A DNA stretch of 64,000 nucleotides from Anaerotignum faecicola (GTDB taxonomy: Bacteria; Bacillota; Clostridia; Lachnospirales; Anaerotignaceae), in NCBI RefSeq assembly GCF_003865035.1, contig NZ_BHVZ01000004.1, forward strand, positions 62,001 to 126,000. Direction: 5' to 3'. Below the pieces are notes generated by a model. It was not told where the DNA came from. It saw only the letters and a list, made by a program, of their open reading frames with translations, and searched no databases. Each line of letters begins with the position of its first letter. Position 1 is the stretch's first letter. The position numbers and the translations under genes were made by a program. Shown here one piece after another: positions 9,507 through 17,950 of the stretch.

Positions 9507-10277
9507 TTACATCTGTAGGCAAAGCTGATTCTGTATTTCAGGATTCTCCGTCTGGGGCGATTCTTCCTTTATAACCGTTTTTTCTTTTTCCTTGGCATTT
9601 TTCTTCTTCCGCTCTTTCTCCAGTTTTTTAAGTTTTTCTTCCCGTTCTTTCCGTTTTCTTGCTACTTCCTCCTGCCGCTTCTTTTCTTCCTCAGCTTTTT
9701 CCGCCGCCAATCGTTCAAAAGTAGCTTCGTCCGTCATATAATAGGTCTCTGCGTAAGCATAAACCTCATTATCATCCAACCATCCATTCTGGCTGTTTAA
9801 TGCTTTCTTCACCTCACTTGTTACATACGCAAAGCACTTGGCAAGTGTTTTCTGCTCATCATTGACCAATGCGGCGAATGTAGCATCATTCTGACATTTA
9901 TTTTTCAAATATCTGACAATGGGAAATACCGGCAAAAGATTACTCTTTGCAGTTTCCAACTCAGCCTCCAGTTTAACCGCTGCTTCTTCACTCTGATTCT
10001 CCTGCTGTTTAAAGGGGATAATGTTTCCGTTATCCTTTTCATTCTCCCTTGGTACAGATTCTTCCGGTACGGAATCACCCTTTTCATCCTGTTCTACAGG
10101 AATTTCTTCTTTTATGGGCAATACTGTTTTTTCTGTCATTCTGCCCGCAACAGTTTCTTTTTGGGGAACAGGATTTTGTTCATTCTGTTCTTCTGCTGTT
10201 ACAGGGTTCTTTTTCTTCGGTTTAAAAACACTAAAGTCTGCTACCTTTGTTTGATTCATACTTTTGAAAATATCCAT
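9507..10277 (-). CDS. PcfK-like / AcrIIA9-family protein
   Basis: 256 residues. Residues 1-100 are a low-complexity, Glu/Lys/Pro-rich linker. Residues about 105-190 form the conserved PcfK-like core, with NDEQKTLAKCF-x-Y-V and a WLDD-x-EVY-x-YA-x-x-YY stretch. Residues 190-245 are a long Lys/Glu-rich coiled coil. The PcfK family is, to my knowledge, the same family that includes the Cas9 inhibitor AcrIIA9, so this protein could inhibit type II-A Cas9 during conjugation. That activity is inference only. AGGAGG precedes the ATG. It lies between a terminator (upstream) and pcfJ (downstream), so pcfK-pcfJ may form their own transcript. Confidence 0.8.
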   Translation of the reverse strand: MDIFKSMNQTKVADFSVFKPKKKNPVTAEEQNEQNPVPQKETVAGRMTEKTVLPIKEEIPVEQDEKGDSVPEESVPRENEKDNGNIIPFKQQENQSEEAAVKLEAELETAKSNLLPVFPIVRYLKNKCQNDATFAALVNDEQKTLAKCFAYVTSEVKKALNSQNGWLDDNEVYAYAETYYMTDEATFERLAAEKAEEEKKRQEEVARKRKEREEKLKKLEKERKKKNAKEKEKTVIKEESPQTENPEIQNQLCLQM

Positions 10278-10302
10278 TTCAATTCCTCCTAAAAATAAAA
10301 AA

Positions 10303-10343
10303 GCAGGAACAATTTAAAACATATCTGTTTTAAATCATTCCTG
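10303..10343 (-). terminator. Rho-independent terminator between two gene blocks
   Basis: An inverted repeat (GCAGGAA-ATTTAAAACA against TGTTTTAAAT-TTCCTG) is followed on the minus strand by CTTTTTTATTTTT. It separates the 10469-16496 operon from the pcfK-pcfJ pair and would set a lower or independent expression level for the latter. Confidence 0.7.
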
Positions 10344-10468
10344 TTCTTGTAATCCGTTCTATTATCTTATTTTATCCTTGTCCCTGTAATACACATTGGG
10401 ATTATAATCGGAAATCTCTTCTATAAATAATATAGCCTAAAAATGATTTTCTTCAACCACAGAAAAAA

Positions 10469-11125
10469 TCATTTTTCAGCTGTTTCCTGTGCATCTGCAA
10501 TCGCCTGTTTTCCCGACATAATAATATGCGGTGCAATTGTCTGTTCCCATGCTGCAATATATCTGCTGACACGGAAGAAAAGCTTAAAGAAATCCATATC
10601 ATTGATATTGATAAAAACCTTTCCCTCCTCTTTATAAGAATCTCCCTTGATATAAAAACCGCCTTTCTCTGTTTTTACCTTCATACCGGTGCCATTTCCG
10701 ATTTCTACATACCATGGATATGTTCTTTTCTTCCCATCTTTCCCTGTTTCCGCGCGGATGACACGCAGCTTCGTTACTCTTGCTCTGCCATCCTTATCCG
10801 GCGTGCCAAAAATCTTTTCCTGCTTCAACTCAAAGTTTGATACCTTATTTTGCAGCTGTGTCAGAATATATTCTGCTTCATCCGGTGAAATATTCGCCAT
10901 CACACGGATCGTCTGCTTTCCGGTACCCTTGCTGTAATCCTGCAGAACAATACCGATGCACGAGGTCTGCTTTACGCCCTCTTCATCCTTATCTCCGAAG
11001 GAATGGATATGTGCATAGAAATCTGTCGGTGCAGGTTTCAGCTTATCAATGAATTCAATCAGCTTTTTATCTGTTTTGTATACTGTAATCTGTCTTGAAA
11101 TATAGTTCTGTTCGCTCATGCTCAT
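10469..11125 (-). CDS. Conserved hypothetical protein of conjugative element
   Basis: 218 residues, soluble, beta-rich, with no signal or membrane segment. It carries a recurring pattern of basic and aromatic residues around PWYVEIGNGTGMKVKTEKG. I do not recognise a characterised family. The ATG at 11125 follows the stop of the VWA gene with one base between, so translation is probably coupled. It is likely part of the same functional unit as the MoxR-like ATPase and VWA proteins, possibly a client or adaptor; that is inferred from position only. Confidence 0.6.
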   Translation of the reverse strand: MSMSEQNYISRQITVYKTDKKLIEFIDKLKPAPTDFYAHIHSFGDKDEEGVKQTSCIGIVLQDYSKGTGKQTIRVMANISPDEAEYILTQLQNKVSNFELKQEKIFGTPDKDGRARVTKLRVIRAETGKDGKKRTYPWYVEIGNGTGMKVKTEKGGFYIKGDSYKEEGKVFININDMDFFKLFFRVSRYIAAWEQTIAPHIIMSGKQAIADAQETAEK

Positions 11126-11126
11126 T

Positions 11127-13187
11127 TCATCCTTTCAGTTCTTTTTCTATCTTTTTCACTAATAAAAAAGGCAGCTTTGTTAAGTCAGAAATCTCCAGAA
11201 AAGCATCTCCGTAAATCCGTTCAATGTTTTCCTTATCATCCCCGATTGCAGCTGCAACAAACAATATTCCCTTATTCGTATATTCCTTCTTAATCCCTCT
11301 TAAATCTGCTTCTGCCGCCGAACCCAGATAGCCGCCTGTACCGGCCGGCTGTCCGTCTGATACCAGCAGCAACAGCTTCTTTTCCTCGGGTTGTTTTAAT
11401 AAACGCTCCGCAACATACCGCAGGGCTGCACCATCCCGATTCCCGTATCTGGCTGACAGATCCATTAACCGATACCGATCCATTTTATCCATGGAATCAA
11501 AATCCGTATAGGCATATATCTGAACATTGCTATCGTCCGTATGCCCCATAATCAGAATCGGTACATCCATTGCCTTGCAGAAATCATAAATAATGATACC
11601 TGCCGCTCTGGCATAGGTCACTCTGTCCTGATCCGCCATAGAACCGCTTTCATCCATCAGCACTGCAACTGCCAGAGATTTCTTTTCACTCGGCAGACGA
11701 TTTCTAGAGAAAAACCTGCCTTCTCTATCCATAAGCAGTCTTGGTTCTATACGTCTGCCCATCAGAAGAGCGGATTCTTTCCCTGTAAAGGACATATCCT
11801 TAAATACCCTTTGCAGGCGTTTCTGTATCTGCTTGGAAATCGCAAGCAATGGCGGTGCTACACTCTGATACTGCTGTATATAGCTTTCCTCTATCTCCTG
11901 CATACGGTTAATGATAATTTTTATACCGCTGTGTGCATTTCCCAATCGAATATGCTCTGCCTCCTGCTGCATTTCCTCTGTCAATGCCAATGACAGTTCT
12001 TCCTGTACCTTTTCCTTCGCAACAGCAGTTAAAATACGGCTGATGTCATCTCCGGCAGTGGAATACCCTGCTCCATGATAGGACAGATTCTGCTCTACAC
12101 CACCTTCTTCTCCTTCGTCAAAATCATCTGTTTTCATCCAGGGGATTCTTCCGGATTCCTGCTCTGTTGCCTTCCGCAGTTTTTCTTCTATCTCCGTTCT
12201 CCCGCCTATGTATTTCTGTGTATCAACCGAACTGCCTGCCGCAATCGGTGTGCCGTTTAAACTCGGCACTTCTGCCATTTGCGGAATCTGTTTGTTTAAT
12301 TTCTGCAATATTTCAGATGTGTTTTCTTTCTCCTCCGCTTTTTCCGCAATTTCCTTGATATACGCCCAAACCATAAGCAGTATTCGATTGACTGCGTAGC
12401 ATCTGCGTTTCATATCCTCGTCGTATATCGCATCATCCACCAGCGGTAGCACATCATAAAAAAGGTCTAACAGTTCTCCCGTATACCCATCGCGGTTATT
12501 GATGTCACCACTGCGGCAATACTGATTCAGAAGATTACAAAACACAGAAAACCGATAGCAGCCATTTGTTAACTGCTCTGTAACAGATGGCATCATTTCC
12601 GTAAAACGGATATTATTAAGGTGGATACCCGTAGCAAACCGCCCTGTATATCGGTCGCAGATTCTCGCCTCTATATAAGCATCCTCAAGGATATTTAAGA
12701 GAAGCTTTGCTGCCTTTAGAATTGCCTGTTTCTGCGCTTCTGTGCCTGCCTTAAAATAATCCGTTACTTCTGTAAAGCTTTCCTGTTCCTCTTCCGATAA
12801 CTCCATCTGTGGATATAGCCTGCCATAGGATAATTCTGAAAAGTACGTTTCCGAAATTCTAAAATTTGTAAAGAGCATATGTCCGACTTCATGCCCGACC
12901 AACCCCAGAATACTCTCCGCCTTCAGCTTTCTGTAAGGCATACTCTGAGAAATATAGTTTCCTGTGTTAATCAGAATATTACGGTTATTGGTACAGGCAA
13001 TCATCGCATTCTCAGACGTATCGTATATCGTTTCCACGCGCAGCCTTCTCTTATAACGTTTTGTTACTGCCTCTGCAATATCTGTCAGATACGCCGCAAA
13101 GGCTGCGGAACTGAACAATTCCTCATCCGTAATTTTAGATACTTCTGCATTGATTTTTCGCCGCATTTCCTTATGTGATGTTCGCAT
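11127..13187 (-). CDS. VWA domain protein with HExxH motif (MoxR-partner type)
   Basis: 686 residues. An HEVGH motif at 99-103 lies in an otherwise helical N-terminal half and resembles a zinc-metallopeptidase helix. The C-terminal ~180 residues are a von Willebrand factor A domain with an intact MIDAS start, DESGS, at 512-516, plus a SDGQP loop near residue 610. The architecture resembles CobT/NorD/ViaA-like partners of MoxR AAA+ ATPases. The ATPase lies two genes upstream in the same operon, separated only by a small HTH gene. A plausible role is metal- or complex-remodelling by the pair; the substrate is unknown. The next gene downstream is translationally coupled. Confidence 0.8.
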   Translation of the reverse strand: MRTSHKEMRRKINAEVSKITDEELFSSAAFAAYLTDIAEAVTKRYKRRLRVETIYDTSENAMIACTNNRNILINTGNYISQSMPYRKLKAESILGLVGHEVGHMLFTNFRISETYFSELSYGRLYPQMELSEEEQESFTEVTDYFKAGTEAQKQAILKAAKLLLNILEDAYIEARICDRYTGRFATGIHLNNIRFTEMMPSVTEQLTNGCYRFSVFCNLLNQYCRSGDINNRDGYTGELLDLFYDVLPLVDDAIYDEDMKRRCYAVNRILLMVWAYIKEIAEKAEEKENTSEILQKLNKQIPQMAEVPSLNGTPIAAGSSVDTQKYIGGRTEIEEKLRKATEQESGRIPWMKTDDFDEGEEGGVEQNLSYHGAGYSTAGDDISRILTAVAKEKVQEELSLALTEEMQQEAEHIRLGNAHSGIKIIINRMQEIEESYIQQYQSVAPPLLAISKQIQKRLQRVFKDMSFTGKESALLMGRRIEPRLLMDREGRFFSRNRLPSEKKSLAVAVLMDESGSMADQDRVTYARAAGIIIYDFCKAMDVPILIMGHTDDSNVQIYAYTDFDSMDKMDRYRLMDLSARYGNRDGAALRYVAERLLKQPEEKKLLLLVSDGQPAGTGGYLGSAAEADLRGIKKEYTNKGILFVAAAIGDDKENIERIYGDAFLEISDLTKLPFLLVKKIEKELKG

Positions 13188-13197
13188 TCCTCTTTTT

Positions 13198-13419
13198 TCA
13201 CTCCTTCCCTAACTCCTTAGACAACAATACGCCGACCGATACCCCATAAAAAACAGCCACCTGATGTAAAAACCAAAGAGGTGGAATCAACTCACCTCTT
13301 TCATATCTTGCATAGGTGCTTTTACTGACATGAAGCTTTTTTGCAATCTCTCTTTGGGAATAAACCGGGTCTCTGCTTGCACGCAGGTATCTCAAATTCT
13401 CTGCAATATTCTCGTACAC
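13198..13419 (-). CDS. XRE-type helix-turn-helix regulator, small
   Basis: 73 residues covering a single HTH_3 domain: SQREIAKKLHVSKSTYARYE is the turn and recognition helix, followed by two further helices. The start is GTG at 13419, with AGGGGGA seven bases upstream; the nearby ATG at 13427 is in another frame. The gene is squeezed between the ATPase gene (stop at 13432) and the VWA gene (start at 13187), so it is co-transcribed with them. It probably autoregulates the operon. Confidence 0.8.
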   Translation of the reverse strand: MYENIAENLRYLRASRDPVYSQREIAKKLHVSKSTYARYERGELIPPLWFLHQVAVFYGVSVGVLLSKELGKE

Positions 13420-13431
13420 AGCCGCATCCCC

Positions 13432-15216
13432 CTATACATTTAATACAGGCTCGATGCAGGTACTCATAATTTCTGCTCTGTTCTCCGCATCTGCAGATAC
13501 AGAGGGTAAAATCGTATACCTCGCTGCTTCCATAAGATCGCCGCAGATCATATAGCTTTGCACCCAGCTGATCAGTTCTCTTACACCGCAACAGCCATCA
13601 TCAATCATATTCATCCTACATTTCTGCTGTATGCTCGCTACAATCTCTGCCATAAGTTTAAGCCTGCTTTTTTCCTTGTAGCCTGTAATACCGGAAACAC
13701 GTTTTACCAGGGTATCTACATCGGGTTCCTCCATATCCATGATTAAATCCATTCTGGATAAAATAGACTGGTTTAAGGAACGACAGCCTTCATAGCCGAT
13801 ATTCGTTGTAACAACCACAATCGTATCCGGGTGACGCTCGATTCTTTCACCTGTCGGCAATGTAACAGCACCACAGGTATCTAAAAGAGAGTTCAGACCA
13901 ACGAGTACACCGGGATTTGAAATCACAGTCGGCTCCTGCAGCTCCAGAACATACCCCTTACGCATTGCCTGCACTAATGGAGATTCCACATAGGAAAACT
14001 GCTGTTTTGTGGTATCACCGAATTTCCTTGCATCCTCTGCAATCACCTCAAGCAGCTTATCATATACCTCATCCTCTGTAATAGTTTCGTTATATTCACC
14101 CGTCAGTTTAAAATACGCCGTTGCCGCATCCATGCGGATGTCTTCAAAGGTCGGGTATTCCACCATAGTGTTCTGTTTCTGCGATACGGGCATCATCTGC
14201 CCCATAATATCGAAGATTTCCGTATTAGCAGAGCAGGTCAGATGCAAATAAGGCAATCCTAAGCCTGCTGCAATCGCTTTTGCTCCTTCTGTTTTGCCTG
14301 TTCCGGCATTGCCACGCAGGAGAAAATTCCGCATCGGACGACTGCTGCGTGTGGTCTGCTGTGCATGTTTACAGATGCTTACAACCTCATCCGGTACAAC
14401 ATACCAATCCGGAAGAGTCGGCACACATTGCTGTTCTTTTTCCGTTAATTCACGTTCTTCTAATACATATTTCCCGATAAAGTCCTCATGTGTAATCGAC
14501 ATTCTCCTTTTCTTCCCTACGTTTTGGCTTACAGTAAATACCTTGAACTTTCCGAATAATACAGTATCCGGGTTATATGCCCCACGATTCAGGTTAATCG
14601 CTGTAAAATTCGGAATATTCCCCGTTGTCGGTGTGACTACATGAATACCTGCACCGCCTAATGTATCTGCTTTTTTCACCCTGCGGTACAGGTTATCACA
14701 AAGAATATAGGCGTGCTCTGCAGCAACAGTCAAATCGGGGAATCCCATTCGTTTCTGTTCCAGAAGCATGTTATAATGCCACATGAACTCCTCATCTTCA
14801 AGTGCAATATCGAGTAATGCAAAGAATAATGCTGTTCCGCTTTGTTCGTTTTCCTTCAGGACATACGGTTTTGGCGGCTGGGTAAGGTCATCATAACGCC
14901 CTGCAATAAATTTCCCTGTTTTGCGGTTAAATACTACTGTATGCAGTTCGCCTGTCTTACTCGGATACTCCACCGTATATAGCAGATCTCCCTGTGTTCC
15001 GACTGCTCCGGCATTTTCATCCTCCGGGGTAATGTGCAGCTCCATCCGCTGTAAAATTGCAGATAAGGTTGCCGCATGAAGGGACGCTGTACGGGTACTC
15101 TCCATATTATACGTCGATAAATGCATATTGCTTTTCACATTCACAGATACATCATCAAAGGGTGCCGGAAGTTTCCGATTCCACGTCCATGATGCAAAAA
15201 TCTTATTTGCTGCCAT
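13432..15216 (-). CDS. MoxR-like AAA+ ATPase
   Basis: 594 residues from the ATG at 15216, behind GGGAGGA; an upstream ATG at 15240 overlaps the preceding gene and has no ribosome binding site. The N-terminal ~280 residues are not recognised. The AAA+ module follows, with Walker A GNAGTGKT at about 302-309, and TTNIGYEGCR and ILSRMDLIM segments equivalent to sensor 1 and the arginine-finger region. The Walker B position reads YVLELQEP, with Gln where Asp is usual before Glu. ATPases of this type work with VWA proteins, and one is encoded just downstream. Confidence 0.8.
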   Translation of the reverse strand: MAANKIFASWTWNRKLPAPFDDVSVNVKSNMHLSTYNMESTRTASLHAATLSAILQRMELHITPEDENAGAVGTQGDLLYTVEYPSKTGELHTVVFNRKTGKFIAGRYDDLTQPPKPYVLKENEQSGTALFFALLDIALEDEEFMWHYNMLLEQKRMGFPDLTVAAEHAYILCDNLYRRVKKADTLGGAGIHVVTPTTGNIPNFTAINLNRGAYNPDTVLFGKFKVFTVSQNVGKKRRMSITHEDFIGKYVLEERELTEKEQQCVPTLPDWYVVPDEVVSICKHAQQTTRSSRPMRNFLLRGNAGTGKTEGAKAIAAGLGLPYLHLTCSANTEIFDIMGQMMPVSQKQNTMVEYPTFEDIRMDAATAYFKLTGEYNETITEDEVYDKLLEVIAEDARKFGDTTKQQFSYVESPLVQAMRKGYVLELQEPTVISNPGVLVGLNSLLDTCGAVTLPTGERIERHPDTIVVVTTNIGYEGCRSLNQSILSRMDLIMDMEEPDVDTLVKRVSGITGYKEKSRLKLMAEIVASIQQKCRMNMIDDGCCGVRELISWVQSYMICGDLMEAARYTILPSVSADAENRAEIMSTCIEPVLNV

Positions 15217-15233
15217 AAAATATATTCCTCCCT

Positions 15234-15995
15234 TTACCATGCAAAGGTCAGCTGTCTGCCCGACACCTTTACCTGTACATCTTCATCCATCATCAGTTCT
15301 CTGAGCCTTGCCCAACTCTCTTTTGGCGGAATTTCATGGAAATGATCCTTCCGCACATTTCTGCCATTCTCCTTTACGGTTACATCTCCATTTTCATTGA
15401 TAGACAGCTTAGAGTACCCTCTGCTGTTCATATTGGTGATAAGCTCTGTTAAAAGCTGCTGTCCTTTCTGTGTAAACCATTGTTCTATATCCTGCTTCTT
15501 ATTCTCCATAAGATTTTTTGTCCCTTGGATACTTTCAAAATTTACAAGGGAAAACAGGTTCATATGAATTTCTCCCATTTCGCTCAGCGCAATACTGATA
15601 TGGCAATATTCACCTGCTTGCTGAACCGGGATATAAGCCGCCTTTTTTCTCTCCGCAATACACATAATTTCCTTTTCTCCCAGTGCAACAGTTGCCTCCG
15701 GGAATTTCACCCGTAGCTTCTCCTGCACGCGCAGCTGCAGCTGTTGTGCAAAGAGATTTTTATAATCCGGTTCAAGGTCTACAATCTGCATTGTTCTCTC
15801 CCTTTCCCGTTCCGTTCTTCTTGTCTGCTTTTCTTTCCAAAGCTCCCAAAGGAAAACCATACAAATGCCGATTATCAGCAGCCATGCATGCGCCCGAAAC
15901 CGTTCCGGTACAAAAACAGCGCATCCAATGCCTATCGCTGCCAATGTACCTGCCATTGACAGAACTGTTTCCCTTGTTTTTCCATTCTTTCGCAT
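15234..15995 (-). CDS. Membrane-anchored hypothetical protein
   Basis: About 253 residues. Two hydrophobic helices (residues about 12-26 and 36-52) separated by a short loop are followed by a basic Arg-rich stretch, then a soluble C-terminal domain of about 180 residues. No family is recognised. Start choice: ATG 15995, seven bases after AAAGGA; the in-frame ATG at 16004 abuts that site. It ends 18 bases before the ATPase start, so it is probably the membrane component that tethers the ATPase/VWA complex. That is an inference from operon order. Confidence 0.6.
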   Translation of the reverse strand: MRKNGKTRETVLSMAGTLAAIGIGCAVFVPERFRAHAWLLIIGICMVFLWELWKEKQTRRTERERERTMQIVDLEPDYKNLFAQQLQLRVQEKLRVKFPEATVALGEKEIMCIAERKKAAYIPVQQAGEYCHISIALSEMGEIHMNLFSLVNFESIQGTKNLMENKKQDIEQWFTQKGQQLLTELITNMNSRGYSKLSINENGDVTVKENGRNVRKDHFHEIPPKESWARLRELMMDEDVQVKVSGRQLTFAW

Positions 15996-16026
15996 TTTTT
16001 TCATCCTTTCCTTGTCTGCAATAAAA

Positions 16027-16073
16027 AAAGAGGGATAAATCTATGTCTCTCACACTGGATTCATCCCTCTTTT
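16027..16073 (-). terminator. Hairpin with T-tail after SSB gene
   Basis: AAAGAGGGATAAATC pairs with GATTCATCCCTCTTTT (one mismatch), and the minus-strand side continues with TTTTTTTATT. It lies just after the SSB stop, between SSB and the downstream operon, so SSB may be made in excess of the rest. Confidence 0.65.
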
Positions 16074-16088
16074 ATACGCTTCCGCATC

Positions 16089-16496
16089 TTATAACGGAAG
16101 ATCCTCATCATCTGTGCAGTAATGCTCCTGATACGTTGCCTTTGGTTGAGATTTCTTTTCCTCAGCTTTATCCTCATTATTTTTGCTGCCGCTTACAAAC
16201 TCCCAATCCTGCAAAATCACCTTGTTTACCGTCCCTTTACTGCCATCCTTCCGCTCAAATGTAACAACATCAAAATCACCGGAAATCAAAAGCTGACTCC
16301 CTTTCTTGACCTTTGCTGCTATAAGCCGTTCAGCAATCGCACGAAAGGCCCATACCTGTAAATATACTGTGTGCCTGCTTGTGCCGTAGCCCTTTGTTAC
16401 TGCAAGATCAAAGGAAAGATACGTTGCGCCATTGGCACTCTCCTTCCCCTCAATATCCGCTGTAACACCGCCTACCGTTGTCATGTGAATCATCAT
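16089..16496 (-). CDS. ssb: Single-stranded DNA-binding protein
   Basis: 135 residues. The OB-fold spans residues about 4-105, with the TVGGVTAD strand at the start and a QVWAF-x-x-x-AERL segment typical of SSB. The tail is acidic and ends DDEDLPL, equivalent to the DDDIPF-type tip that recruits partner proteins. It is shorter than chromosomal SSB (about 160-180) and fits the element-encoded type that coats transferred single strands during conjugation. The ribosome binding site is AAGGAG, eight bases before the ATG. Confidence 0.88.
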   Translation of the reverse strand: MMIHMTTVGGVTADIEGKESANGATYLSFDLAVTKGYGTSRHTVYLQVWAFRAIAERLIAAKVKKGSQLLISGDFDVVTFERKDGSKGTVNKVILQDWEFVSGSKNNEDKAEEKKSQPKATYQEHYCTDDEDLPL

Positions 16497-16552
16497 ACCG
16501 CATACTCCTTTCCGCCCGGTTCGGGCATTAAAAAAATAAATTTGAATAAAAC

Positions 16553-16606
16553 AAAAAAGCGTCTTTGCTTCACGCCATTTAGACGTAAAAACAAAAACGC
16601 TTTTTT
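16553..16606 (-). terminator. Hairpin upstream of SSB
   Basis: AAAAAAGCGTC at the left and AAAACGCTTTTTT at the right form an A/T-flanked stem. It would act in either direction and insulates the ssb operon from sequence to its right. Confidence 0.5.
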
Positions 16607-16697
16607 ATCCTTAAACAACATACCAAAATCAATGCTTGGTAAAAATCAATCTTATGGACTAAGAGTAGCATAATTCCATTAGATTGTCAATTCAACC

Positions 16698-16833
16698 TTT
16701 TTGTACAAAGGAATGCAGCTCCAAGACAATTTGCCCCGGAGCTGCCGGATGAAAAATCTTTTTTGAAAAAGCAACCTTGAAAATATTATTTTCAAAGTCT
16801 AAAGGAAACTGCCACAAAAAATTGTGCTTAGCA
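16698..16833. repeat. Direct repeat, copy A (about 136 bp)
   Basis: This is nearly the same sequence, in the same orientation, as 30539-30672. It contains a perfect GCAGCTCC/GGAGCTGC stem, an AT-rich palindrome (TTGAAAATA/TATTTTCAA) and ends at GTGCTTAGCA in both copies. The two copies bound a ~14-kb island. It may be the relic of an insertion-element end. Confidence 0.7.
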
Positions 16834-16890
16834 GCCAGAAAAAATTTCCTATATGAACGCTAAGAATGTTTTTTTATTACTCCAACTTTT

Positions 16891-17100
16891 TTACAAATTC
16901 TTTAAAAAATCTGCTAAATTATCAGCATTGACTATGAACTTATAGGACCTTTTTAGAATATTTCTGTAGCTTGCATGATCTACTTGACCATTGAAACCGA
17001 TAAGTATACAGAATCTTAACTCGCAATTGCTACATACATTTTTTGAACTTATACTTATTCCATAACTTGTTCTTCCTCTATTTATGAATATTACGGTGCG
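16891..17100 (-). pseudogene. C-terminal fragment of an unrecognised protein
   Basis: About 65 codons are open on the minus strand up to a TAA at 16891, with typical coding composition (CELRFCILIGFNGQ, then a helical end). They merge at about 17100 with the GC-richer non-coding end of the IS21 element. No start codon or ribosome binding site remains. It looks like the 3' end of a gene cut by the IS insertion. I cannot name the family. Confidence 0.4.
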
Positions 17101-17173
17101 GCAAAGCCGCCAGTCCGGTGTGGCGAGAGCCACCTGTCCGGACTAACGGAGCCACCCCATTTTGTTTATTAAG

Positions 17174-17950
17174 TTACTTTGCCATTGCTGGATCCAGTCC
17201 ATATACTTCTCTCATAGAGAGGTCTTTAGATGGGTCAACACTTTCAATATCGATTTTATAGGAATCATACGATATACGATCCATGATGGCATCGGCAAGA
17301 GTACTTTCACCATCACAGATTTGCTGGTACCATTCACTTTCACGGAACTGAGAACAAAAGATCGTTGAAGATTTTTTTCGTCTTTTATGTATCAGTTCAA
17401 AAAGATTTCTGGCTTCAGCTTCTGTCAGTTTAAGAAGCAGCCACTCATCAATAATCAGTACTATTGGCTTGGTGTATTTCTTCAGGACAGTCGAGAAAGT
17501 TCCGTTGTCCCTGGCAGCCTGTAAGTCCAATAATAGATCAGGAAGTCGTACATACCGTACTGAGTAATAGTGCTTGCATGCTTCCATGCCAAAGGCACAG
17601 GCCATATAAGTTTTACCATTTCCAGTTGCTCCAGTAATAAAGATGTTCCGGTATTCTGTAATGTATTCACAGGTTACCAGACGGTTGATCAGTGCTTTGT
17701 TCAGCTTTCGTCCAGAATGGTAATCAATCGCTGCGATGCTGGCATCTGGCTGTTCAAACTCAGCCTGGCGGATCAGCCTTTTCAGACGATTGTTTTTGCG
17801 GTTGCTGTATTCGACATCAACAAGCATGCCGAACCGATCTTCGAATGGAACTTCCTTCATTGCAGGATCATCCATCTGGATGCGGAATGCATCTGCCATA
17901 GCAGTCAGACGCATTTCAATAAGTTTATCGATTGTACTTTGATTTGTCAT
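17174..17950 (-). CDS. istB: IS21 helper ATPase IstB
   Basis: 258 residues, full length for IstB. Walker A GATGNGKT lies near residue 108 and Walker B IVLIIDEW near residue 164. The N-terminal helical IstB region (DKLIEMRL-x-x-MADAF) is intact. It activates IstA during transposition and loads at the target DNA. Its ATG overlaps the istA stop (ATGA), the usual coupling in this family. The protein looks intact, but its partner is not. Confidence 0.9.
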   Translation of the reverse strand: MTNQSTIDKLIEMRLTAMADAFRIQMDDPAMKEVPFEDRFGMLVDVEYSNRKNNRLKRLIRQAEFEQPDASIAAIDYHSGRKLNKALINRLVTCEYITEYRNIFITGATGNGKTYMACAFGMEACKHYYSVRYVRLPDLLLDLQAARDNGTFSTVLKKYTKPIVLIIDEWLLLKLTEAEARNLFELIHKRRKKSSTIFCSQFRESEWYQQICDGESTLADAIMDRISYDSYKIDIESVDPSKDLSMREVYGLDPAMAK

